64,000 bases of DNA from Acidobacteriota bacterium (GCA_019639155.1 JAHBSJ010000001.1:372001-436000), one strand, 5' to 3'; positions 23,859 to 32,291 are shown, numbered from the stretch's first letter. Made by a program: numbers and translations. Notes: generated by a model from the sequence alone, not told the origin.

Positions 23859-24704
23859 TCAAACCGCAACAGGTGCAGCGATCTTGCCGTGGTGCCGGTA
23901 ATTCTCCAGTTTCAGATTCTCAAATTTGAAATTCAATAATCCGTCGAGGCCCATCAGTTTTTCGGCATCGGCGAGTGCGAGCGTGGGCAGCTCAAAAGGC
24001 TCGCGTGAGAGCAGTTCGTTCACCTGATCGACGTGGTTCGAATAGATGTGCAGATCGCCGAAGGTGTGTATAAAATCGCCGACCTCGAGCCCGCAGACGT
24101 GTGCGACGAGATGCGTCAGCAGGGCGTAGCTTGAAATGTTGAACGGCACCCCCAGAAAAGCGTCGGCAGAACGTTGATAGAGTTGGCAATGCAGCGTCCT
24201 TTCGTTTTCCACCTTGAAATGAAACAGCGTGTGGCACGGCGGCAATGCGACCTCGTCGCAGGTCGCGGGATTCCAGCCTGTGACGATCAGACGGCGTGAA
24301 TTCGGGTTCGTTTCGATCTCGCGTATCAGCCTCGCGATCTGATCGACGCCGTTCATCTCGGGATAGTCTCCGCCAAAAGAACGCCAAAGATAACCGTAAA
24401 CCGGCCCGAGGTCTCCCGCGTCTCGGCCGAAGCGAGCAGTCTGTTCGGGCGTCGCCCACTCTTCCCAAATGTCCACGCCGCGAGCCTGCAGATCGGCATC
24501 ATTTGTCGAGCCGCTCAGAAACCAAAACAGCTCTTCCGCGACCCAGCGAAACGGTACGCGTTTTGTCGTCACGATCGGAAATCCTTCACGCAGATCGAAA
24601 CGCGTCTGATAGCCGAAGGTCGATATAGTCCCGACGCCGGTCCGGTCCTCGTGCCTGACGCCATTCGCCAAGATGTGTCTTAACAGGTCGTGATATTGCC
24701 GCAC
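23859..24704 (-). CDS. thyA: Thymidylate synthase
   Basis: The 281-residue ThyA starts at a GTG (24704). Expected features are the N-terminal RTGVGT, the active-site cysteine in ALPPCHTLFHF, and the dUMP/folate-binding QRSADAFLGVPFNIS and GDLHIYSNHVDQ. It methylates dUMP to dTMP with methylene-tetrahydrofolate in the cytoplasm. The C-terminus (KIAAPVAV) matches the conserved PVAV ending. The GTG is preceded by TACTAT seven bases upstream, itself part of the inverted repeat at 24706-24797, so the mRNA may be leaderless. No dihydrofolate reductase gene is adjacent. Confidence 0.96.
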   Translation of the reverse strand: MRQYHDLLRHILANGVRHEDRTGVGTISTFGYQTRFDLREGFPIVTTKRVPFRWVAEELFWFLSGSTNDADLQARGVDIWEEWATPEQTARFGRDAGDLGPVYGYLWRSFGGDYPEMNGVDQIARLIREIETNPNSRRLIVTGWNPATCDEVALPPCHTLFHFKVENERTLHCQLYQRSADAFLGVPFNISSYALLTHLVAHVCGLEVGDFIHTFGDLHIYSNHVDQVNELLSREPFELPTLALADAEKLMGLDGLLNFKFENLKLENYRHHGKIAAPVAV

Positions 24705-24711
24705 TTAGTGA

Positions 24712-24717
24712 ATAGTA
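24712..24717 (-). promoter_or_regulatory. -10-like box of thyA inside the inverted repeat
   Basis: TACTAT on the minus strand ends seven bases before the GTG start of thyA. The placement predicts a leaderless transcript. The word also occurs elsewhere in the repeat, so chance is possible. Confidence 0.4.
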
Positions 24718-24785
24718 AATCGTAAATGGTAAATAGTAAAAACCACCCTGGTCGTCCTGCGATTTACTATTTACTATTCACGATT

Positions 24786-24791
24786 TACCAT
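24786..24791 (+). promoter_or_regulatory. -10-like box of the gene at 24799 inside the inverted repeat
   Basis: TACCAT ends seven bases before the ATG. It mirrors the thyA box on the other arm. Confidence 0.35.
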
Positions 24792-24798
24792 TTATAAG

Positions 24799-25254
24799 AT
24801 GCTTGAGGTCAGTTTCAATTCGCCGCAATGCGGGTGGATGTCGATAGGATTAAATGACGGTGTGAGGGAATTTCACACCACGACGGCTCACGCGCCGCAC
24901 GAGACCGCGTTGCCCGATCTGATGCGAATATTGACCGCGATGTCAGGCAGCGGTGATGCCGAATATTTGCTCAAATGGAACCGCGATCCGGAGGAATTCG
25001 ATTTTCGTTTCATTCGCAATGGGGAAAACCTGGCGATCGAGATCTATCAATACCCGACCGAAGAACGTGAAGACGCGGCAAAAGAGCTAGTTTATACACA
25101 CTCCGGCAACGCGGACGAAGTGATCGGTGCTTTTGCGGCGACCTTCGATCAGCTTTACGAAGACCGCGACACGGACGAATTCGAATTCAACTGGCGGCAG
25201 CCGTTCCCGTACAACGAATACGAGGAGTTTAAGCGAACGTTTGAACGCCGATGA
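24799..25254 (+). CDS. Acidic conserved hypothetical protein
   Basis: The 151-residue cytoplasmic protein has no signal or membrane segment. It is rich in Glu/Asp, especially near the C-terminus (EDRDTDEFEFNW). Repeated F-x-F/W patterns (EEFDFRFIRNGENLAIEIYQYP) suggest a beta-sheet domain. The family is not recognised. The stop overlaps the start of the methyltransferase by four bases (ATGA), so the two are translationally coupled and probably functionally linked. Confidence 0.75.
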   Translation: MLEVSFNSPQCGWMSIGLNDGVREFHTTTAHAPHETALPDLMRILTAMSGSGDAEYLLKWNRDPEEFDFRFIRNGENLAIEIYQYPTEEREDAAKELVYTHSGNADEVIGAFAATFDQLYEDRDTDEFEFNWRQPFPYNEYEEFKRTFERR

Positions 25255-26243
25255 AAGAAAGGCTTTTGGAATTACTCGCCTGTCCGACGTGCGGCGGTGA
25301 TATTTTGCTGGCGTACGCGTCCAATTACGACGGCAAAGAGATCATCGACGGCGTGCTGACGTGCAAAAAATGCGACCGCGAATACAAGGTCGTCCGCGGA
25401 GTTCCGCGTTTTGTCGATCTGGGCAAAATAGAAGAGGACAAGGCGGCAACGGCCGAGAATTTCGGCTGGCAATGGACGAATTTTACCCAAGAAGACCCGA
25501 AATACAACGATCAGTTCCTCGGCTGGCTGCAGCCCGTAAAGCCTGATTTTTTCGAAGGTAAAACGGTCCTCGAAGGCGGCTGCGGCAAAGGCCGCCACAC
25601 GAAACTGGCCGCTGAATGGGGAGCAAAGGACGTCGTCGGCATCGACCTCGGCGACGGTGTGGAATCGGCATTCGCCCTGACGCGTCACCTGCCCAACGCG
25701 CACATAATACAATGCGACATTTTCAAACTGCCGCTGAAAAAAGCGTTCGATTACGCGTTCAGCGTCGGCGTGCTGCACCACACACCCGATCCAAAAGGTG
25801 CCTTCGTGTCGCTTGCGGGTAAGGTGCAAAAAGGCGGCCACATTTCGGCGTGGATATACGGTGCGGAAAATAACGAATGGATCACGAAATACGTGAATCC
25901 CGTGCGTGAAGGCTTTACGTCGCGCATCTCGCAGCCCGTTCTTTATCAACTTTCGAAGCTGCCCACGCTGCCGCTATTTCTGACGACAAAGCTCGTCTAT
26001 AGGCCGCTGAACGCCGCCTCGAAAGGCGTCGCGGAAAAGCTGTTTTACAACGATTACCTGAATCACCTCGGCACCTTCGGCTGGCGCGAACAGCACAATA
26101 TCGTGTTCGACCACCTAGTCGCTCCGACGGCGTTCTATATCTCGAAAACAGAATTCGAGGACTGGTGGAAAACCATCAATGCCGAGGATGTCGAGATAAC
26201 CTGGCATAACCGCAATAGCTGGTGCGGATTTGGGAAGATATGA
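25251..26243 (+). CDS. SAM-dependent methyltransferase with N-terminal Trm112-like zinc domain
   Basis: The 330-residue protein begins with a Trm112-like zinc-binding domain (MKERLLELLACPTCGG, then CKKCDREYKVVRGVPRF). The class I methyltransferase core follows: motif I VLEGGCGKGRHTKLA, the acidic residue at VVGIDLGDG and motif IV FDYAFSVGVLHHTPDP. The C-terminal 100 residues are specific. In bacteria this arrangement is common in O-antigen or small-molecule methyltransferases. It is the first of several glycan- or envelope-type genes in the 25-32 kb region. The substrate cannot be assigned. Confidence 0.88.
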   Translation: MKERLLELLACPTCGGDILLAYASNYDGKEIIDGVLTCKKCDREYKVVRGVPRFVDLGKIEEDKAATAENFGWQWTNFTQEDPKYNDQFLGWLQPVKPDFFEGKTVLEGGCGKGRHTKLAAEWGAKDVVGIDLGDGVESAFALTRHLPNAHIIQCDIFKLPLKKAFDYAFSVGVLHHTPDPKGAFVSLAGKVQKGGHISAWIYGAENNEWITKYVNPVREGFTSRISQPVLYQLSKLPTLPLFLTTKLVYRPLNAASKGVAEKLFYNDYLNHLGTFGWREQHNIVFDHLVAPTAFYISKTEFEDWWKTINAEDVEITWHNRNSWCGFGKI

Positions 26244-26584
26244 CCCTTAGAGTAGCGCTGACTTTATTCTTCTTTTTTTCTTGTTTGGCGGGTTTCTATG
26301 CCTTGGATTTATTGGTAAGGATCAATTACGCGAGATACAAGAAAGAGTGGCTTGAGGATGGACAGCCATTAGGGTTTGTGTTCAATCCCGACGGGCAATT
26401 TGCGTGGTTCAACTTTAAGCGTTGGAGAGCTTCCCAAAAATTTTCCTTGAAGCTACTTTTTTCTCCCCCAAATTGGATCTATAACGATGCCCGAGCAGCC
26501 CGATTGCTTTTGGTCTATAGGGTTTCGATCGTATCAGGTTTGCTCACATCGTTTGTCCTGTGGTTTTTAGCTTTTAGCCGGTAG
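26240..26584 (+). CDS. Small two-helix membrane protein of unknown function
   Basis: The ATG at 26240 overlaps the methyltransferase stop (ATGA) and gives 114 residues. One hydrophobic segment is N-terminal (VALTLFFFFSCLAGFYALDLL) and a second is near the C-terminus (SGLLTSFVLWFLAF), with an aromatic-rich cytoplasmic loop between them. Codon and base use is AT-richer than in the neighbours. Family not recognised. Position suggests co-transcription with the methyltransferase, but the composition suggests a later arrival. Confidence 0.65.
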   Translation: MTLRVALTLFFFFSCLAGFYALDLLVRINYARYKKEWLEDGQPLGFVFNPDGQFAWFNFKRWRASQKFSLKLLFSPPNWIYNDARAARLLLVYRVSIVSGLLTSFVLWFLAFSR

Positions 26585-26597
26585 TAATGAAGTTCGA

Positions 26598-27086
26598 ATG
26601 AGGCTTGCTCACATTTCAAAATCAGTCCACTTCGGCATGATGCTCTTCGTGGCATTTCTTTCGTTGAACTGTGCAGAACCGCCGAAGGACGTCGGCCTTA
26701 TGCGAGAAGGTTTCTGGGGAAAAGGAGAGAACGCTGATTTGCCAAGGGCTTTCGAATCGGTTTGTGTTGAGCCGCCGGAATGTGGTGGGACACATTTCTC
26801 TTCCGACAGATTCGAATATCATGTTAACTACACAAAGTTCGAATCAGACGCACTTGCAGAAGCTCAGCTTGAGAAGAAGAGGAACGGAACTTCAACAATA
26901 GTGCGAGAGTCAATGATCCTAGATCCATCGGGGATCGTCGTTGGCAAGAAGATCGTGTTGATTGGGGTGAATTCCGATGGTGAAAGGCTATTTACGCTCG
27001 CATGGACACGTCGAGCACGATTTGCGACTGTGACGGCTGATTCGATCGACGCAATCGCTGCGTATGAGAACGACCGTAATCTATAG
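26598..27086 (+). CDS. Putative lipoprotein of unknown function
   Basis: The 162 residues begin with a type II signal (GMMLFVAFLSLNC lipobox), so the mature protein should be lipid-anchored. The mature part holds a cysteine pair (CVEPPEC) and a mixed alpha/beta pattern. No known domain is recognised. The gene lies between the small membrane protein and the HEGRH protein, and all three are AT-richer than the surrounding glycan genes. The role is unknown. Confidence 0.62.
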   Translation: MRLAHISKSVHFGMMLFVAFLSLNCAEPPKDVGLMREGFWGKGENADLPRAFESVCVEPPECGGTHFSSDRFEYHVNYTKFESDALAEAQLEKKRNGTSTIVRESMILDPSGIVVGKKIVLIGVNSDGERLFTLAWTRRARFATVTADSIDAIAAYENDRNL

Positions 27087-27101
27087 AAAGAATCTGAGGA
27101 T

Positions 27102-27743
27102 ATGAAATTTGCCTCCGACACGAAAATGCCATACCGAAAGTCGGTCGAGCGCGCCTTCGATTACATCATTGCCAAAGGCAACGCCGAACATCGCGAGGTT
27201 GTTGAGGCAATTGTAGATTCACGGGTGCTTATTCGCGTGCTGCCTGTGAGTGAGATAAATGCATCCGGCATCACGGGAGTAATAAACGCTGTTAAGACGA
27301 ACATGCGTATGGCGACGCGGCGATTTTCTTTGCAGGATGCACTCGCCGAGGTGCACATTACCTTTGCCGCGGAAACGATCGGGCCAACCGGCGGCCGCGG
27401 AACTGAAGGCACCCTAGTTCACGAAGGCCGGCATGCGTATGATTTCGCACGCACGATTGCGAGTATCTCGAATGCGGACGTCAGCCCGCTGAGTATGTTC
27501 GACCCGACGCTTTTCGAATTGGAATACGCCGCGCACAAAACCTCAGCCGAATGGATGCTCGCCGTCGGGCTCGAAGAATATACTGCTGAGGGCATTGACC
27601 TGATGATCCTGTGTAATAACGAGAATGGCGTCTGTGAGGTCAGCGACACCGGCATCCGCCGCCGCTTGAGCGAAAGCTACGGCCTGAGTGAGGACGGCAA
27701 CCAGGGCCCGCACGCCAGCCAAATGCTCGGCCTTGTAGTTTAG
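27102..27743 (+). CDS. HEGRH-containing protein of unknown family (putative zinc site)
   Basis: The 213-residue protein has no signal peptide. Its centre carries GTLVHEGRHAYDFARTI, an HExxH motif followed by an aromatic/acidic stretch, which would suit a zincin-like metal site. A third ligand could be the Glu in LFELEYAAHK or its His. The layout (two N-terminal helices, HExxH, long C-terminal helical part) resembles domains found in some polymorphic toxins and peptidoglycan-linked proteins, but I cannot name it. It ends in an inverted repeat region. Confidence 0.65.
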   Translation: MKFASDTKMPYRKSVERAFDYIIAKGNAEHREVVEAIVDSRVLIRVLPVSEINASGITGVINAVKTNMRMATRRFSLQDALAEVHITFAAETIGPTGGRGTEGTLVHEGRHAYDFARTIASISNADVSPLSMFDPTLFELEYAAHKTSAEWMLAVGLEEYTAEGIDLMILCNNENGVCEVSDTGIRRRLSESYGLSEDGNQGPHASQMLGLVV

Positions 27744-27748
27744 GAAAG

Positions 27749-27865
27749 GCCGCCCGCGAAAAACGCGAAACACACGAAAGATAAATTCTAACAGGTGCCG
27801 GAACGACCCTTGCAGCCGATCGACCAGTTTTTGTTCGCGTTTTTCGCGTGTTTCGCGGGCGGTGT
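27749..27865. repeat. CGCGAAA-word inverted repeat
   Basis: The left arm (27749-27779) and the right arm (27834-27865) share the vocabulary CCGCCCGCGAAA, AACGCGAAA and CACACGAAA in reverse-complement orientation; the inner words are permuted between arms. About 54 bases separate them. The repeat ends 19 bases before the start of the next gene. Confidence 0.75.
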
Positions 27866-27871
27866 TTGTGG

Positions 27872-27877
27872 CAAAAT
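27872..27877 (+). promoter_or_regulatory. Weak -10-like box six bases before the methyltransferase start
   Basis: CAAAAT ends six bases before ATG 27884. The spacing matches the other candidate leaderless starts in this window, but the match to TATAAT is poor. Confidence 0.3.
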
Positions 27878-27883
27878 GAAACT

Positions 27884-28645
27884 ATGAGCGCGACGCTGCC
27901 GCAGGAAATGCAACAACACACCTACGCGATAATGGACCGCGTGGAGGATTCGCATTGGTGGTTCGTCGGCCGCCGGGCGATACTTGAGAGCTTTCTTGAA
28001 AGAATTCACTCATCTCTCATCTCTCATCACTCATCACTTCGAATTCTCGATGTTGGCTGCGGCACGGGTGCGAACATCGAGATGCTGTCGCAATACGGCG
28101 ATGCGGAAGGCGTCGACGTTTCGGACGACGCGTTGGAATTTTGCCGAAAGAAAGGACTGAAAGTTCAAAAAGGCTTAGCGGAAAAGCTGCCCTATGACGA
28201 CGAGAGCTTTGACCTGACCACTGCTCTTGACGTGATCGAACACCTCGACGACGATGTCGCGGGACTCAAAGAAATGCACCGCGTGACAAAAACGGGCGGC
28301 TATTCGCTGTTTTTCGTGCCGGCGTTCATGTGGCTGTGGGGAGTGCAGGACGACATTTCGAATCACCGCATCCGCTACACGCGGGCACAGATCGTCGAAC
28401 GCATCGAAAAAGCGGGCTACACCGTCGAACGTGCAACCTATGCGAATTTCACGTTCTTTGCACCGATCCTCGGCGGCCGCGTCCTGATGAAACTGACCGG
28501 CATCAAGCCCGAATCTGAGAACAATATCAACGTCTCGGCTCTGAACGGCCTTTTCGGAAAGCTCTTTTCCGCCGAACGCCATCTGCTCAGCCGCATGAAT
28601 TTTCCATTCGGCGTTTCTATCGTGGTTGTGGGGAAAAAGGCTTGA
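27884..28645 (+). CDS. Class I SAM-dependent methyltransferase with a repeat-derived insertion
   Basis: The ATG at 27884 gives 253 residues. Motif I is ILDVGCGTGANIEML, motif II VDVSDDALEFC and motif IV LTTALDVIEHLDDD; the C-terminal part carries hydrophobic segments (LFFVPAFMWLWGV). This fits the family of methyltransferases associated with glycan and lipid pathways. Directly before motif I lies RIHSSLISHHSSL, encoded by a tandem CTCATCT/CATCACT sequence flanked by two GAATTC hexamers. This looks like an in-frame insertion of repeat DNA. The neighbouring glycosyltransferase and asparagine synthase suggest surface polysaccharide work. Confidence 0.87.
   Translation: MSATLPQEMQQHTYAIMDRVEDSHWWFVGRRAILESFLERIHSSLISHHSSLRILDVGCGTGANIEMLSQYGDAEGVDVSDDALEFCRKKGLKVQKGLAEKLPYDDESFDLTTALDVIEHLDDDVAGLKEMHRVTKTGGYSLFFVPAFMWLWGVQDDISNHRIRYTRAQIVERIEKAGYTVERATYANFTFFAPILGGRVLMKLTGIKPESENNINVSALNGLFGKLFSAERHLLSRMNFPFGVSIVVVGKKA
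28003..28046 (+). repeat. CATCTCT/CATCACT tandem-word insertion inside a coding sequence
   Basis: Between two GAATTC hexamers (28002-28007 and 28041-28046) the sequence is almost wholly made of ACTCATC, TCTCATC and ATCACTC words. It keeps the reading frame of the methyltransferase and adds about a dozen Ser/His/Leu/Ile residues. Confidence 0.65.
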
Positions 28646-28649
28646 ACCC

Positions 28650-29117
28650 ATGCGGGTAAATCTTTCAAGAATTAAATGGCGGCAATATCTCCTTCTTGTT
28701 GGTGTCCTCATCTTCATTCCCTTTCCAACGATCCGCACTGCAGAATGGCGTCTGTCCATTGTTGATGAGAATGGCAATTTGCTTCGGGGTGTTAATGTCG
28801 AGTACCAATGGATTGACTACGATTATTTTCAGGAAGGATTTGAAACGCTCCGTTCGAATGACGACGGAGAGATTTTGATAGCATCCCGGACATTGTGGGG
28901 TAATTTGGCATCGCGAGTCGCATTTCCAGCGTTCGCTAGGATGAGTACTTTAGTTCATGGAAGTGATGGATTGAGTATTTTTGTCCGGGTATATGACACC
29001 GAGTTGAAATATGTTTCTGAAAGTGGGGATCAGATTCACTGGTACAGCAATTGGGACTCGGAAAAAGAGTTGCCAAGTGTCATAGTTGGAAGAAGACAAG
29101 CAAACTGGTATCCCTAG
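28650..29117 (+). CDS. Membrane-anchored or exported hypothetical protein
   Basis: The ATG at 28650 gives 155 residues. One N-terminal hydrophobic segment (WRQYLLLVGVLIFIPF) is followed by a beta-rich domain starting WRLSIVDENGNLLRGVNVEYQW, reminiscent of carboxypeptidase-regulatory folds that take the form 'd.. G.pl.gv.V'. The composition is AT-richer than in the adjacent methyltransferase and glycosyltransferase. No firm family. It starts four bases after the methyltransferase stop. Confidence 0.6.
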   Translation: MRVNLSRIKWRQYLLLVGVLIFIPFPTIRTAEWRLSIVDENGNLLRGVNVEYQWIDYDYFQEGFETLRSNDDGEILIASRTLWGNLASRVAFPAFARMSTLVHGSDGLSIFVRVYDTELKYVSESGDQIHWYSNWDSEKELPSVIVGRRQANWYP

Positions 29118-29320
29118 AGACGTTTTTCGTGTGGCAATCGAATCTCCAATAGTATCTAGCAGATCCGCTATTACTGGACCGTGAACATCCGTTCAATCCG
29201 TCAAATCCGTGTCCAATTCTCCGAGATCCGATCGATATTACCCGGCTCACTATCTCTCCATACTGTATCTTCCGGGAGAAAACGGCTAAATTAGTAGGTT
29301 TGTCGAATTGGACTGATCAG
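29118..29320. repeat. Intergenic stretch with AATCCGT words
   Basis: No gene is seen. Positions 29173-29220 contain ATCCGTTCAATCCGTCAAATCCGTGTCC, three ATCCGT words in one orientation (shown with no more than local detail). Unlike the other repeats only one arm is obvious. A related GAATCCGTGTTAATC word appears at 30351-30367. Confidence 0.45.
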
Positions 29321-30310
29321 ATGAATCAAAATACAGCAAACAAAAACGAGATCGCGCCTGAATTGTCGCTTTTTCTGCCTGTTTTGGACGAGGAAGACAA
29401 TCTGCGGCCGATGCACGCCAAGATACAGGCGGCGCTCGAAACGCTAGGCAAGACCGCCGAGGTCATATACGTTGACGACGGCTCGACCGACAAAAGCCTG
29501 GCGATCTTGAAAGAGATCGCCGCATCGGACGACCGCGTCCGCGTCATCTCGCTTCGCCGCAACTACGGCCAGACAGCTGCAATGAGTGCGGGCATCGACG
29601 CCGCAAAAGGCGAGATACTCATTCCGATGGACGCCGACGGGCAGAACGACCCCGCCGACATCGCAAAGCTGCTCAAAAAGCTCGACGAAGGCTACGACGT
29701 AGTTTCCGGCTGGCGAAAGAATCGTCAGGACAAGATGATCTCGCGGAAAATTCCGTCAAAGATCGCGAACCGCATCGTCTCGTGGATCGGCGGTGTGCCG
29801 CTGCACGACTACGGCTGCTCGCTGAAGGCATATCGCCGCGAGGTGATACAGGACGTAAAGCTCTACGGCGAGATGCACCGCTTTATCCCGATCTATGCCT
29901 CGTGGGCCGGTGCACGCGTCGCCGAAATTCCCGTCGATCATCACGCCCGCACGATGGGCAACTCGAAATACGGCATCTCACGCACCGTCAAGGTGATATT
30001 CGACCTGATGACGATCAAGTTCATGGCCGAGTATCACACAAAGCCGATCTACGTTTTCGGTGCGTTCGGGATGATCGCATTTCTGATCTCGATGGTCGCA
30101 GGATTGTGGGCGACGGTGCTCAAATTCGGCTACGACGTATCTTTTATTCTGACGCCGCTGCCCGTGATCGCGGTCGTCATGCTTGCGATCTCAGTACAGT
30201 TTTTCCTGATGGGCCTTCTGGCTGAACTGCTCGTCCGCACCTATCACGAATCGCAGGACAAGGCGATCTATGCCGTGCGCGAGAGGATAGGTTTTCAAAC
30301 AACGGATTAG
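29321..30310 (+). CDS. Family 2 glycosyltransferase (DPM1/ArnC-like) with two C-terminal TM helices
   Basis: From ATG 29321 the protein has 329 residues. The GT2 core shows LSLFLPVLDEEDNL, VIYVDDGSTDKS, the DxD-type MDADGQND and the QxxRW-like region of polyprenyl-phosphate sugar transferases. Two hydrophobic segments (YVFGAFGMIAFLISMVAGLW and LPVIAVVMLAISVQFFLMGL) close the protein. It probably transfers a sugar to polyprenyl phosphate at the cytoplasmic face of the membrane for envelope glycan assembly. A TTG start seven codons upstream (29300) is possible. It lies just before an asparagine synthase of the kind found in polysaccharide clusters. Confidence 0.9.
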   Translation: MNQNTANKNEIAPELSLFLPVLDEEDNLRPMHAKIQAALETLGKTAEVIYVDDGSTDKSLAILKEIAASDDRVRVISLRRNYGQTAAMSAGIDAAKGEILIPMDADGQNDPADIAKLLKKLDEGYDVVSGWRKNRQDKMISRKIPSKIANRIVSWIGGVPLHDYGCSLKAYRREVIQDVKLYGEMHRFIPIYASWAGARVAEIPVDHHARTMGNSKYGISRTVKVIFDLMTIKFMAEYHTKPIYVFGAFGMIAFLISMVAGLWATVLKFGYDVSFILTPLPVIAVVMLAISVQFFLMGLLAELLVRTYHESQDKAIYAVRERIGFQTTD

Positions 30311-30375
30311 CACAGATCTACACAAATTTATTCTGGTGTCACTTTCCGCGAGAATCCGTGTTAATCAGTTGTTAG
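30300..30375. repeat. ATCCGTGTTAATC-word inverted repeat
   Basis: The left arm AACGGATTAGCACAGATC (overlapping the end of the glycosyltransferase gene) pairs imperfectly with the right arm GAATCCGTGTTAATCAGTTG. The region between them is AT-rich. It ends just before asnB. Confidence 0.6.
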
Positions 30376-30382
30376 GACCCTT

Positions 30383-32287
30383 ATGTGCGGCATTGCCGGT
30401 TGGATAAACCTGGATACAACTAAAGCTGGATCGAACGCCGATACGGTGCTGCACTCGATGTGTGAACGCATCGTGCATCGCGGTCCGGATTCTGAGGGAT
30501 TGTGGCTGGATGACACGGTCGCGCTCGGAATGCGGCGGCTGTCGATCATCGACCTGCACACGGGCGACCAACCGGTCTTTAACTGCGATAAGTCGGTCAT
30601 CGTGATGATGAACGGCGAGCTTTACAACTATCGAGAGGTCCGAGCCGAGCTCGAACGACGCGGCCACAAGTTCAAGACGAATTCAGACACCGAAATACTG
30701 CCGCACCTTTATGAAGAGTACGGCGAAGATCTGCTCGAACATGTTAATGGCATGTTCGCGTTCTCGCTGTGGGACACGCGGGCGAGAAAGCTCATCATCG
30801 CCCGCGACCGTTTCGGCGAAAAGCCGCTGTATTACGGCGTTTTCGACGGCAAGCTGATCTGGGCCTCCGAGCCGAAAGCCATACTCGCACATCCTGCCGT
30901 CACGCCGGAGCTCGACCTTAACGCACTTCGACACTACGTCTCTTACGATTACGTCCCGGCGCCGATGTCCATTTACAAAGGCATCAGCAAACTGCCCGCG
31001 GCTCACGTGCTGACCGTCGACGGCAGCGAGGTGAACATACGGCGTTATTGGGATGTGAAATGGGCTCAGAGTAACGCGTTTACGCGTGATCGAACGCTCG
31101 AAGGCGCAGCTCATTCGCTTCGCGACCTGCTTTCTGACGCTGTCAGAATGCGGCTGGTTTCTGACGTGCCGCTTGGAATATTGCTGTCGGGCGGCATCGA
31201 CTCGTCCGCAGTTGCGGCGTTCGCGGTGCAGCATGCGACGGAGAAGGTAAAGACGTTCTCGATCGGTTTTGAAGAAGATTCGTTTGACGAATCCCGTTAT
31301 GCCCGGCTGGTCGCGCACAGGCTCGGGACGGAGCATTACGAAGCGACGCTGAGTGTCGAAACCGCCGCCGACCTGATCTCCGACATCGGCTCGTGGCTGG
31401 ACGAGCCGCTCTCCGACGGCTCGCTGATACCGACATATATGCTCGCCCGCTTTGTACGGCATCACGTTACCGTCGCTCTCGGAGGCGACGGCGGCGACGA
31501 GCTTTTCGCGGGCTATCCGATGTATTACGGCCACCGCGTGGCGCAAGCTTACAAGATGATACCGGCGTTCCTGCGTTCGGGACTGATCGAACCTATCGTT
31601 CGCTCATTGCCGGTTTCGACCAAGAATCTCTCCTTCGAATATCGTGCAAAACGCTTCGTCCGCTCGGCGAATTACGACCTCGTAACGCGGCATCATTCTT
31701 GGTTCGGGTCGTTTTCGCCCGATGAGCAGCGGCAGCTTTTCACGGCTGACGTCAATGCTGCTGCCGATATCGACATCTACGACATTGCCCGCGAATTGCT
31801 CACACATTGCGACGCTGACAATGACATCGAGCGGATGCAGTATCTAGACATCAACTTGTATCTAGCCGAGGACATTTTGACCAAGGTCGATCGAGCCGCG
31901 ATGGCCGTCAGCCTGGAAACACGTGCTCCGTTCCTCGATCCGCGTATCGGCGAATTCGCCGCTTCGCTGCCGGTCAATTACAAACTCCGCGGCAGCACGG
32001 GCAAATACATACTGAAACGCTCGCTCATCGGCATTTTGCCGAACGAGATCCTGAACCGTCCAAAGAAAGGCTTCGGCATTCCGGTCGCCGAATGGCTGAA
32101 AGGACGCCTGAACCCGCTGATGCGCGATATGCTCTCGGCAGATCGCCTGAAACGGCAAGGCATCTTCGAGCCCTCGTTCGTTGAACAGCTGATCCGCGAA
32201 CACGAATCCGGCACCGCCAGCCATCATAAACAGCTTTGGACCCTGCTCGTTTTTCAGCTTTGGCATGATCGATTTTTGCCTAATTGA
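30383..32287 (+). CDS. asnB: Asparagine synthase (glutamine-hydrolysing)
   Basis: The 634-residue protein begins MCGIAGW, giving the N-terminal catalytic Cys of the class II glutaminase domain (about 1-210). The synthetase domain follows with the pyrophosphate loop LSGGIDSSAVAAF and GGDGGDELFAGYP. It makes asparagine from aspartate with ATP and glutamine, or amidates a glycan-pathway substrate, since close relatives occur in exopolysaccharide clusters. The neighbouring glycosyltransferase and methyltransferases favour the second as a real possibility. Length is normal for the family. Confidence 0.9.
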   Translation: MCGIAGWINLDTTKAGSNADTVLHSMCERIVHRGPDSEGLWLDDTVALGMRRLSIIDLHTGDQPVFNCDKSVIVMMNGELYNYREVRAELERRGHKFKTNSDTEILPHLYEEYGEDLLEHVNGMFAFSLWDTRARKLIIARDRFGEKPLYYGVFDGKLIWASEPKAILAHPAVTPELDLNALRHYVSYDYVPAPMSIYKGISKLPAAHVLTVDGSEVNIRRYWDVKWAQSNAFTRDRTLEGAAHSLRDLLSDAVRMRLVSDVPLGILLSGGIDSSAVAAFAVQHATEKVKTFSIGFEEDSFDESRYARLVAHRLGTEHYEATLSVETAADLISDIGSWLDEPLSDGSLIPTYMLARFVRHHVTVALGGDGGDELFAGYPMYYGHRVAQAYKMIPAFLRSGLIEPIVRSLPVSTKNLSFEYRAKRFVRSANYDLVTRHHSWFGSFSPDEQRQLFTADVNAAADIDIYDIARELLTHCDADNDIERMQYLDINLYLAEDILTKVDRAAMAVSLETRAPFLDPRIGEFAASLPVNYKLRGSTGKYILKRSLIGILPNEILNRPKKGFGIPVAEWLKGRLNPLMRDMLSADRLKRQGIFEPSFVEQLIREHESGTASHHKQLWTLLVFQLWHDRFLPN

Positions 32288-32291
32288 AACC

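Larger units (their letters stand above)
24706..24797. repeat. TTTACTAT-word inverted repeat between divergent genes
   Basis: The left arm (24706-24741) and the right arm (24761-24797) are both made of permuted words TTTACTAT, TTTACCAT, TTTACGAT and TTCAC, in opposite orientations, around a GC-rich loop (CCACCCTGGTCGTCC). The gap separates divergent thyA and the next plus-strand gene. Each arm contains the -10-like box of the gene next to it. Confidence 0.8.

Noticed and set aside
24706..24797. Miniature transposon or attachment site
   Set aside because: No target-site duplication could be recognised and no transposase or integrase is present; the words are permuted rather than exact, so it is listed as a repeat only.
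28003..28046. CRISPR-like array
   Set aside because: The repeated units are only 6-8 bases with no unique spacers.
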